From NCBI GenBank assembly GCA_937894515.1, contig CALCRH010000203.1:1-6869 (forward strand): a stretch of DNA of 6,869 nucleotides. Reading direction: 5' to 3'. The stretch's first letter is position 1, and each line of letters opens with the position of its first letter. The notes beneath the pieces are model-generated. The model saw nothing but the letters and a program-made list of their open reading frames with translations, was not told the DNA's origin and searched no databases. Below are positions 1 to 5,907 of this stretch, one piece after another. The DNA is from an uncultured Clostridia bacterium (GTDB lineage Bacteria > Bacillota > Clostridia > Oscillospirales > Oscillospiraceae). The translations under genes and the position numbers were made by a program.

Positions 1-1
1 G

Positions 2-481
2 AACGTCATCCGCTTTGTACGAAAGCACCTGGAACTGACAAGCGTTAATGCACAGAAGGCGTGTGATAAGATCTCCCGCAGTTTTACCCGCGAGTGGCAA
101 AAACAGGTACGGAAGTATCAGGTGCCTATCTTTGCACTTAACACAAAAGGGGCATGGACGCTGCGCTTTGACGATATCCTTGCCGATGCCCTCGAGGCCG
201 GACCACTGCGGACGGAAGAATATCTCTTGCCGGATGATATTGCCGAGCGTTTGAAACAGACGGATTTGAACGAAGTACCTTTTGAGGTGGTATCCGACGT
301 AATCTGTTTCTGCCTTGCAAACAGGCAGGAGGATACCGAGTGGGTCGTGCTGCCCGTTGGCAACTTCGATGCCTATTATGGCAACACCTATTTCAGTAGA
401 AAATGGCTAAGCCGGATTCCAAATACGATTTTGGAGCGATCCCCGCAGAAAAGCGGAATTTGCCGAGTTACACTGAAATAA
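2..481 (+). CDS. Hypothetical protein, C-terminal 159 residues (5' end outside window)
   Basis: An open frame enters from the left edge and runs without a stop to TAA at 479-481. A GTG at 122 is possible as an internal start, but the frame stays open for 40 codons upstream with protein-like composition (charged and amphipathic, e.g. RSFTREWQKQ), so I read this as the tail of a longer protein. It has no signal peptide or TM helix in the visible part and looks soluble. The middle is acidic (RFDDILADALEAG, LLPDDIAERL), followed by a beta-like stretch (TEWVVLPVGNFDAYYGNTYF) and a basic end (FSRKWLSRIP). I do not recognise the family and assign no function. It converges on the ECF operon and is separated from it by 80 bp carrying the operon's terminator, so it is probably unrelated to the transporter. 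I am fairly sure the frame is real, because it is long, open and ends just before the terminator. Confidence 0.7.
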   Translation, partial: NVIRFVRKHLELTSVNAQKACDKISRSFTREWQKQVRKYQVPIFALNTKGAWTLRFDDILADALEAGPLRTEEYLLPDDIAERLKQTDLNEVPFEVVSDVICFCLANRQEDTEWVVLPVGNFDAYYGNTYFSRKWLSRIPNTILERSPQKSGICRVTLK

Positions 482-486
482 CTTAT

Positions 487-540
487 AAAACGAAAAAAGC
501 CCCGCCCGGAGCCAAGAAAATTCTTGATTCCGAGTGGGGT
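487..540 (-). terminator. Rho-independent terminator of the minus-strand ECF operon
   Basis: Read on the minus strand, CCCCACTCGGA (539-529) pairs with TCCGGGCGGGG (510-500) over 11 positions with one mismatch and one G-U wobble. Nested inside is a second perfect 6-bp arm pair, CAAGAA/TTCTTG (513-526). The hairpin is followed at once by TTTTTT (498-493) and, after CG, another TTTT. It starts about 22 nt after the stop codon of the ATPase/S-component gene. On the plus strand no T-run follows the hairpin, so it is mainly a minus-strand terminator, although the hairpin could also slow transcripts of the convergent plus-strand gene. Confidence 0.88.
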
Positions 541-561
541 CAAGTTATTGATGGATATTTT

Positions 562-3201
562 TCATTCGACCAACCCGTATTTTGTTTTGATGCGATCCAG
601 CTTTTCAAGCATCGGCTCGGCTCCGAACCAAAGGAACAGAACCGTTGCCGCTGCGTGTACGGCATCCATCGGAAATCCGGTTATATAATATCCGAGTATG
701 ACCTTGAAGTTCAGTGTCTCACTGCCCCAAATCAAGGCTGAGGCAGGATTCATAATACCGCCGTAGATCAGAAACGTACAAATGGCTCCGAAGATGCAAA
801 GTGATGTGCGGGAACGTAAAAGCAGTCCCTTTTTATATAGTACACCGGCAATAAATCCGATAATGCCCATAGCGAACATCTGAAACGGAGTCCAGGGACC
901 TTGTGAAAAAAGAATATTGGATACAAGCATTGTCACAGCCCCAACGAGAAATCCGGTTTCACCGCCGAATGCCACACCTGCAATAATTGTCAGCGCCATG
1001 ACCGGCTTGAACTGCGGGAGCATAAAGAATGCCGCACGTCCGGCAATGGCAAGAGCGCATAGTGTAGCAATCATAACAAGCTCACGCGCTTTGGGTTTCC
1101 TACCCTCAAAGACAAGAAAAAACGGCACCATACATTCAAGCAGAACGGCAAGTGCAGTGATATAATACTGCTTTCTTTCCATATAAACGACACCAACAAA
1201 GAGAGTCAACGGAATCAGCAACAGGATCAAAACGGTTGCGGCAAGCGTTCTTTTGGACAGCTTTCTTTTTTCCGTCGGGGTCTGTATATGAATCAACGGT
1301 TTTGACCGTCTCCCGACCAATAAAGCCGTCAGCACAAGGAGAAGAATGAAAATCCCGTATAGGAACAACTGATCTTTTCCGAGGGAAGTCATACCGCTTT
1401 TCCCGATAAACTCACTCAGTTTTTCGTTTTTGGCCGTGTAGAAAAGTAATAAAAGAGCCAGAAAACCGGTTATCGCCGCACCGATTTTCCTCCACAAAGG
1501 AAGTGCCTGAGTTGTTTTTTCTTCTTCCGTTTTATATGAAAAGTCCGGCGCCTTCTCTTCCGTTCGTGCCGGCTTTGTCACCTTTCCGCCGATCACGCCA
1601 ATAACATCATCGCTTGTTACGGCGTTTGGCTCGAATTCTCTTGCCATACGGTTAGCCGCCGTCGTATAAAAACTGTTGCCGGCAAAAAATGAATTCGGCT
1701 CCGACACAGAGGCAAGTCTCCCGTCAAAAAACATCCCGCATCTGTCCGCATACTCGGCGCAGAACTCGATATCGTGGCTCACCATTACGATACAGGTACC
1801 ACGGTTTTTCAGTTTGGTGAGTATTTCGGCAAGCGTTTCCTTAAAAGGAGCATCCAAGCCTTTCGTCGGTTCATCAAGGAGGAGTATATCAGGGGACAGC
1901 AGTAATATCTTGGCAAGTGCCGCACGCTGCTGTTCTCCTCCGGAAAGATCATAAGGGTGACGGTCGAGCAATTCGGTGATCCGGCATAAATTTGCAACTT
2001 TTTTGATTTCCTGCTCAACAACGCCGGATGCAGTCCTTTGAAGCCTTAATGCGTCGGCAAGGTCTTCATATACCGTTTTTTTAACAAAAACTGTCTGAGG
2101 ATTTTGCGGCAAAAAGCCGATTTTTCCGTTTCTTCTGACCTCACCGCGATACGGTTTACAGATACCTGCCAAAAGTTTGAGCGTTGTTGTCTTGCCGCTT
2201 CCGTTACCGCCGAGAATACAGAACAGTTCTCCCGCAGAAACAGAGAGATCAAGCCCTTTTACGACATCGGGAAGGTCTTTTTCGTATCGGAACCACACTT
2301 CCGATGCGGATAGCACAATCGTCTCTTTTCTTTCTGACTTCGGTGTGAGCTCAAGCGGATGCACCGGGTGCTCTGATAGATATGAAGAAAGAAACGTCCG
2401 TCCGTCATTGACTGTGATCGGGCAGGCAAGTCCGGTTTCCACCGAGCCCCATATCCTCATAGCGCAGGGCATCGCCGAAAACATTACGCTGTGATTTTCT
2501 CTGAGATAGTGTCCGACATCCTGCACCATTCCGCTGCAAAGAACAGCACCGTTTTCCATCACGGCACAGCGATTAGCAAGGGAAAGGGCTTCCTCCAGCC
2601 GGTGTTCGGAAAGGATGATCGTTGTTCCGAGTTCCCGGTTGATTTTTCCGAGCGTATTCAGAAATTCCGAAGCGGCGATAGGATCGAGCTGTGCTGTCGG
2701 TTCATCAAGGATCAGCACCTCCGGCTGTGTAGTCATTACGGAAGCGAGACACAGAAGCTGCTTTTGTCCGCCGGACAAATCGGCCACATTCTTGTAGTAC
2801 CAGTTTTCAATTCCGAAAAACGCCGCCATTTCAGCGCACCTGCGGCGTATCGTCTCGTTATCGAAACCGAGACTTTCAAGACCGAAAGCAAGCTCGTGCC
2901 ACACCTTGTCGGTGACAGTCTGATTTTCGGGTGACTGCATAACAAAACCGATTTTGGAAGCACTTTCAACATCCGTTATTTCATCAATGCTTCTGCCGTT
3001 AAAAAGTATTTTCCCCGTACGATTTCCGTGCGGTGAAATTGAGGTTTTCAACTGGCGAAGCAAGGTGGATTTCCCGCAGCCTGAGTGACCGCATATAACA
3101 AAGAAATCGCCCTTGCTGACCGAAAGAGATACATCAGATAAAGCATTTATTATTTGTTCGGGATAGGCAAAGCTCAGATGTTTGATCTCAAACGTTTCCA
3201 T
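562..3201 (-). CDS. ECF transporter fusion protein: two EcfA-type ATPase domains plus S-component (CbrU-CbrT/BL0693-BL0695-like)
   Basis: This 879-residue protein should power and define the specificity of an ECF vitamin-type importer. ATPase domain 1 (about 1-235) has Walker A GHSGCGKST (38-46), Q-loop Q89, signature LSGGQ (142-146), Walker B LILDEP (163-168) and switch His200. ATPase domain 2 (about 293-515) has Walker A GGNGSGKTT (331-339), Q366, LSGGEQ (419-424), LLLDEP (440-445) and His476. Both sites look catalytically intact. A charged linker (about 520-568) leads to two hydrophobic segments (572-589, 611-630), then a membrane domain (about 650-879) with roughly eight further segments. 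Its S-component-like core has GRAAFF (721-726), FKPV (731-734) and GPWTPFQM (768-775). The start is supported by AAAGGAGG at 3216-3209, 7 nt upstream. The first 28 bp overlap the end of ecfT, implying coupling. Duplicated ATPases are known in dedicated ECF systems predicted for cobalamin; the extra fusion to S is unusual. The substrate is inferred, not shown. Confidence 0.93.
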   Translation of the reverse strand: METFEIKHLSFAYPEQIINALSDVSLSVSKGDFFVICGHSGCGKSTLLRQLKTSISPHGNRTGKILFNGRSIDEITDVESASKIGFVMQSPENQTVTDKVWHELAFGLESLGFDNETIRRRCAEMAAFFGIENWYYKNVADLSGGQKQLLCLASVMTTQPEVLILDEPTAQLDPIAASEFLNTLGKINRELGTTIILSEHRLEEALSLANRCAVMENGAVLCSGMVQDVGHYLRENHSVMFSAMPCAMRIWGSVETGLACPITVNDGRTFLSSYLSEHPVHPLELTPKSERKETIVLSASEVWFRYEKDLPDVVKGLDLSVSAGELFCILGGNGSGKTTTLKLLAGICKPYRGEVRRNGKIGFLPQNPQTVFVKKTVYEDLADALRLQRTASGVVEQEIKKVANLCRITELLDRHPYDLSGGEQQRAALAKILLLSPDILLLDEPTKGLDAPFKETLAEILTKLKNRGTCIVMVSHDIEFCAEYADRCGMFFDGRLASVSEPNSFFAGNSFYTTAANRMAREFEPNAVTSDDVIGVIGGKVTKPARTEEKAPDFSYKTEEEKTTQALPLWRKIGAAITGFLALLLLFYTAKNEKLSEFIGKSGMTSLGKDQLFLYGIFILLLVLTALLVGRRSKPLIHIQTPTEKRKLSKRTLAATVLILLLIPLTLFVGVVYMERKQYYITALAVLLECMVPFFLVFEGRKPKARELVMIATLCALAIAGRAAFFMLPQFKPVMALTIIAGVAFGGETGFLVGAVTMLVSNILFSQGPWTPFQMFAMGIIGFIAGVLYKKGLLLRSRTSLCIFGAICTFLIYGGIMNPASALIWGSETLNFKVILGYYITGFPMDAVHAAATVLFLWFGAEPMLEKLDRIKTKYGLVE

Positions 3202-4070
3202 ACAGCGTCCTCCTTTCGGTCAATCAATATCGGCATAAAACATAAAAAGCAATATACAATTTCAAGTGCTGCCGTCAGCGGTTCAAAAAGAACTCCGCGA
3301 ATACTGGGATAAAACCGCCAGAACAGATTCCCGGATAACCCTCCGGCTATCAAAAACACGCCAATGAAAACCAGCACGAAAAGCGCATCTTTATCGCGTT
3401 CGGTAAACCGATAAACGGAATATGCCGTTCTGTGCCTCGTGCCATATCCCCGGCTTTTCATACTGTCAGAGGTTTCAATGGCATTTTCCATACTCCAGGT
3501 AACGACAATGGAAAAGCATACAACAGCATTTTTGATTCGTCGGATCAAGGGACCGTTTGAAGTGTCGCGTCCCATCGTTTTCTGCACTTCTTTAATGTTG
3601 TCGAACTGCATCTTGAATCTTGGAATAAAGCGCAATGTCATTGAAAGAATCAGAGACAATGCAGGAATGATCCTTCCAAACAGATAGACAAATTTATCCG
3701 AAGTAATGATTTCAGAAAAGCAGGCAAACCAGATCAAGATCGCAGCAAGCATAAGCCCCGCATCGATTCCGTACAGAATGCTTTCAAGAGTCAGCGGGTT
3801 ACCGGTGGGCAGATAGCAGAGAATCGTTTCTCCTGCGTGTGAAAACGCGGGATTGATAATGATCGTCAAAAGGAAAAGCGGTAAGACCCCTTTCCCAAGA
3901 AGTCCTGCCGCGTTTATTCCTTTCAGGCGAATGTAATAACTGACCGCAGAAACAAAAGAAATAAGGAGGCAGACAGGATGCATGGACAGCATGGAAAATC
4001 CGAAAACGATTCCGAAAAATACGAAATTCACAAGCGGATGATATTCGGAAAATGTGTCTTTTCCCGGCAT
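3174..4070 (-). CDS. ecfT: Energy-coupling factor transporter transmembrane component T (EcfT/CbrV-like)
   Basis: This 298-residue membrane protein is the scaffold that couples the ATPase domains to the S-component in an ECF importer. Hydrophobic segments fall at about 13-30, 31-46, 60-75, 102-120, 129-146, 182-195, 228-248 and 262-283. The cytoplasmic coupling region is visible as TLRFIPRFKMQF (145-156) and as the family hallmark SMKSRGYG (203-210), the Arg-Gly motif that docks on the ATPases. The N-terminal HP (11-12), with another HP at 31-32, is also typical of EcfT. Length is slightly above the usual 260-280 residues because of a basic C-terminal tail. The start ATG is supported by AAAGGAGGT at 4087-4079. 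It follows the DUF4430 gene by 24 nt, and its 3' end overlaps the ATPase/S fusion by 28 bp. The direct neighbourhood with that fusion says this T component is dedicated to one S-component, not the shared housekeeping module. Confidence 0.93.
   Translation of the reverse strand: MPGKDTFSEYHPLVNFVFFGIVFGFSMLSMHPVCLLISFVSAVSYYIRLKGINAAGLLGKGVLPLFLLTIIINPAFSHAGETILCYLPTGNPLTLESILYGIDAGLMLAAILIWFACFSEIITSDKFVYLFGRIIPALSLILSMTLRFIPRFKMQFDNIKEVQKTMGRDTSNGPLIRRIKNAVVCFSIVVTWSMENAIETSDSMKSRGYGTRHRTAYSVYRFTERDKDALFVLVFIGVFLIAGGLSGNLFWRFYPSIRGVLFEPLTAALEIVYCFLCFMPILIDRKEDAVWKRLRSNI
3209..3216 (-). promoter_or_regulatory. Ribosome binding site of the ATPase/S-component fusion gene, inside ecfT
   Basis: AAAGGAGG lies 7 nt before the ATG at 3201-3199. 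It is embedded in the last codons of ecfT (encoding RKED), upstream of the ecfT stop at 3176-3174. It fixes the start of the fusion gene and suggests translational coupling of the T and A/S components. Confidence 0.9.
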
Positions 4071-4078
4071 AGTGCCCG

Positions 4079-4087
4079 ACCTCCTTT
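4079..4087 (-). promoter_or_regulatory. Strong ribosome binding site of ecfT
   Basis: AAAGGAGGT is a near-perfect match to the anti-Shine-Dalgarno sequence. It sits 8 nt before the ATG at 4070-4068, in the 24-nt gap after the DUF4430 stop codon. It supports the annotated ecfT start. Confidence 0.9.
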
Positions 4088-4094
4088 CATTTCT

Positions 4095-5249
4095 TTACGG
4101 GTTGACCGCATAGCCGCCGCCGATATCAGCACCGAGATCGCAGGTGTATCGCCATTCGACAACGTCACCTTGCTCCAGTTGGTAACGGCTGCAGCCGTAA
4201 TTCGGATACCAACCGTTCACACGGTACATCCATCCGGAGCCGGTGCCGCAATCAAACTCATACAGATTGCAGATACCTTCTACATAAGCACTGTTATAAA
4301 GCGGTGTCCACGAGGCTTCCATCTGAATGCCTTTATTCTTGCATACTCTCTGAAGAACATCATAAACCGACTCACCCTCGTAGAAAGTCACCGTTGTCTT
4401 CGGAAAGATGATCCCGTTTGAAGGCAGGACATCCAGCTTCCCGGATTCAAGGTCATCAAGATTGTTGAAAATGGTTGCGCACTCAATGGAAAACGTGCAG
4501 GTGTAGCTTTTTTTGGTATCCACCTTCTGATCTTCCGGCTCAACGGGCAGCGGTTTTCCTTCCGGAACAGGGTCGGTTTTATATTGATCCTGTCCTTCCT
4601 GCTTTCCGTCGGATATTCTTCTGCCGCCGTTTTCAACCGTCCCGGAAATATAGGGATCGGTATAAGTATCGGCGATTTCTGTTCCCGAAGTGTTTTGGTT
4701 TTTATCCTCTTCCGTGGTAATTTGAGAGTCCTCAGTGTCGATACGCTTTTCAGCCTCTATTATGAAAGAACCGATCTCTGTCACGGAAAAGTTCAAAATG
4801 GTGTTTTTGCTGCCGGTTACAGACGCTGAGCACAATTTTGCCGGTACTCCGTCTTTGTACCCGGATACGACAGCATTATCTGTATTCCAGACATACGATG
4901 AATAGATGGACAGAACGGGAACAAAACCGAAATTTTCATTTGAGCATAGCTGAAACGAGATACTGCTTTCCGTTTCGTCTGATACTTCCACTTTCAGATT
5001 AGTATCTTTGGGCGTGTCAATATCGCTTCCGAAAACCGTCCATTCATAATGAATGCCGCCGCTTTCCCCAACAAAGACAATGACCTTGTTTTCGTTCTTC
5101 AAAGACTTAAACACACTTGCCTCAATGATACCGTCATCGGGTATTTCCATTGTATTTTCAAGTGTTTTTGGCTTCAAATTCAGGTCACACCCGCAAAGGG
5201 CGGTCAAACAGAACAGAACAGCAAGAAATAAACACAGTATTCTTTTCAT
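4095..5249 (-). CDS. DUF4430 (transcobalamin C-terminal-like) lipoprotein
   Basis: This 384-residue protein is predicted to be a lipid-anchored surface protein. A Lys-Arg start is followed by a hydrophobic stretch and lipobox LCGC, with Cys21 as the lipidated residue. Residues about 35-170 form a beta-rich domain of unknown family. Residues about 171-246 are a polar, acidic, Pro/Thr-containing linker. Residues about 249-376 are DUF4430, with TCTFSIEC (250-257), GESVYDVL (292-299), GSGWMYRVNG (337-346), GDVVEW (361-366) and YTCDLG (368-373). DUF4430 is the family containing the C-terminal beta domain of intrinsic factor and transcobalamin. I chose the second ATG (5249-5247): AGGAG lies 7 nt before it but only 1 nt before the ATG at 5255, which would add MS and overlap the upstream stop by 4 bp. 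Placed directly before ecfT, it likely binds or positions the ligand for the importer; a corrinoid is a guess from the fold family. Confidence 0.9.
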   Translation of the reverse strand: MKRILCLFLAVLFCLTALCGCDLNLKPKTLENTMEIPDDGIIEASVFKSLKNENKVIVFVGESGGIHYEWTVFGSDIDTPKDTNLKVEVSDETESSISFQLCSNENFGFVPVLSIYSSYVWNTDNAVVSGYKDGVPAKLCSASVTGSKNTILNFSVTEIGSFIIEAEKRIDTEDSQITTEEDKNQNTSGTEIADTYTDPYISGTVENGGRRISDGKQEGQDQYKTDPVPEGKPLPVEPEDQKVDTKKSYTCTFSIECATIFNNLDDLESGKLDVLPSNGIIFPKTTVTFYEGESVYDVLQRVCKNKGIQMEASWTPLYNSAYVEGICNLYEFDCGTGSGWMYRVNGWYPNYGCSRYQLEQGDVVEWRYTCDLGADIGGGYAVNP

Positions 5250-5251
5250 AC

Positions 5252-5905
5252 TCATTCTCCTATCACAACACGCCCGTTAACGGTTTTCAGTGTGTTTTTA
5301 TTGCTTGCCAGACTTTTTTGTTCGTCATTTGCAGCGAATACGGCATCGTCAAGAGAAAGCTCAAGAATATCTCCCGCCCTTACGCTTCCGCGCAAACGGA
5401 AATTGAGGAAAAAGAGGACATTATCATCCTCAAGCAGATCCCCTGAAAAAGCGTATCTTCCGCCGGTCATATCAAGATACATAATGTTGATCACGCCGGT
5501 TTCGTTTGCTCTTTCCACATTGACGCTCCATTCGGGGAGTGAGACTCCGTATGCATTATCGGAATTACTGATAATTACATTTCCCTCATCAAGGCCGATA
5601 AACTCCAGTTTTGATGGATCAAAGCCAATGCTGAAGCTCGCTGCCGGATAGCTGTCCTCACCAAGAGCGGAAAGTTGAACTTGCAGAGAGAAAGGTTCCC
5701 GGTCAGATACGCTTTTTTTATCGGGGGTTTCTATTGTTACCGTAGGGACGGAGGAGAAAGTTCCTCCGTCCCGCAGTAAGAAGAACAGAAGGACCCCGAC
5801 AACAAGGAGGATAAGAAGAACGATGAGTAAAACAGTTCTTTTCTTTTTCTTCTCATCTGTTTTCTGATTGGTTGTTGCGGTGCTTTTTTCTGTTATCTCA
5901 TTCAT
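5252..5905 (-). CDS. Membrane-anchored cohesin-like domain protein
   Basis: This 217-residue protein starts with a polar cytoplasmic tail ending in KKKKR (19-23). One TM helix follows (about 24-44, LLIVLLILLVVG region) with no cleavage site, so it should sit N-in with the rest outside. Residues about 54-215 match the cohesin pattern: VTIETPDKKSV opening strand, a PFSLQVQLSA strand (71-80), FSIGFDPSKLEFIGL (91-105) corresponding to the cohesin 'YDP..L' core, and a closing LKTVNGRVVI strand (207-215). Cohesins bind dockerins; related beta-sandwich modules also serve as carbohydrate-binding or adhesive domains, so dockerin binding is not proven here. The ATG follows the dockerin gene's stop by 2 nt (TGATTATG) with no clear Shine-Dalgarno, suggesting reinitiation after that gene. 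Its stop lies 2 nt before the preferred DUF4430 start. Its role is likely to tether a partner at the membrane near the ECF importer. Confidence 0.85.
   Translation of the reverse strand: MNEITEKSTATTNQKTDEKKKKRTVLLIVLLILLVVGVLLFFLLRDGGTFSSVPTVTIETPDKKSVSDREPFSLQVQLSALGEDSYPAASFSIGFDPSKLEFIGLDEGNVIISNSDNAYGVSLPEWSVNVERANETGVINIMYLDMTGGRYAFSGDLLEDDNVLFFLNFRLRGSVRAGDILELSLDDAVFAANDEQKSLASNKNTLKTVNGRVVIGE
5257..5261 (-). promoter_or_regulatory. Ribosome binding site that decides the DUF4430 lipoprotein start
   Basis: AGGAG at 5261-5257 is 7 nt from the ATG at 5249 and only 1 nt from the ATG at 5255. The spacing favours the 5249 start, which also begins the signal peptide cleanly with MKR. The site lies inside the final codons of the upstream cohesin-like gene, so translation of the two is probably linked. 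Confidence 0.8.
5745..5772. repeat. Perfect 11-bp inverted repeat inside the cohesin-like gene
   Basis: GGGACGGAGGA (5745-5755) and TCCTCCGTCCC (5762-5772) pair perfectly around a 6-nt loop. In the minus-strand mRNA this makes a strong GC-rich hairpin exactly where the TM helix ends and the external linker begins (encoding about DGGTFSSVP). No T-run follows on either strand, so it does not look like an intrinsic terminator. Confidence 0.75.
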
Positions 5906-5907
5906 AA

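Noticed and set aside
118..363. Minus-strand open frames under the partial plus-strand gene
   Set aside because: They are Ser/Arg/Lys-rich, without a ribosome site, and lie opposite the longer open frame that reaches the window edge.
403..741. Plus-strand open frame of 112 residues starting ATG in the end of the partial gene
   Set aside because: It runs through the terminator hairpin and antisense to the end of the well-supported S-component, and its start overlaps the tail of the partial gene. The composition fits a shadow frame.
2491..2934. Plus-strand open frame of 147 residues
   Set aside because: It is entirely antisense to ATPase domain 1, whose motifs (Walker A, LSGGQ, Walker B) are certain. 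No ribosome site was seen.
3978..4421. Plus-strand open frame of 147 residues
   Set aside because: It is antisense to ecfT and the DUF4430 domain and crosses their junction. No family resemblance.
5253..5255. ATG at 5255 as start of the DUF4430 lipoprotein (ATGA overlap with the upstream stop)
   Set aside because: The AGGAG site is only 1 nt away, too close for initiation. The ATG at 5249 has 7-nt spacing and gives a standard MKR signal peptide start.
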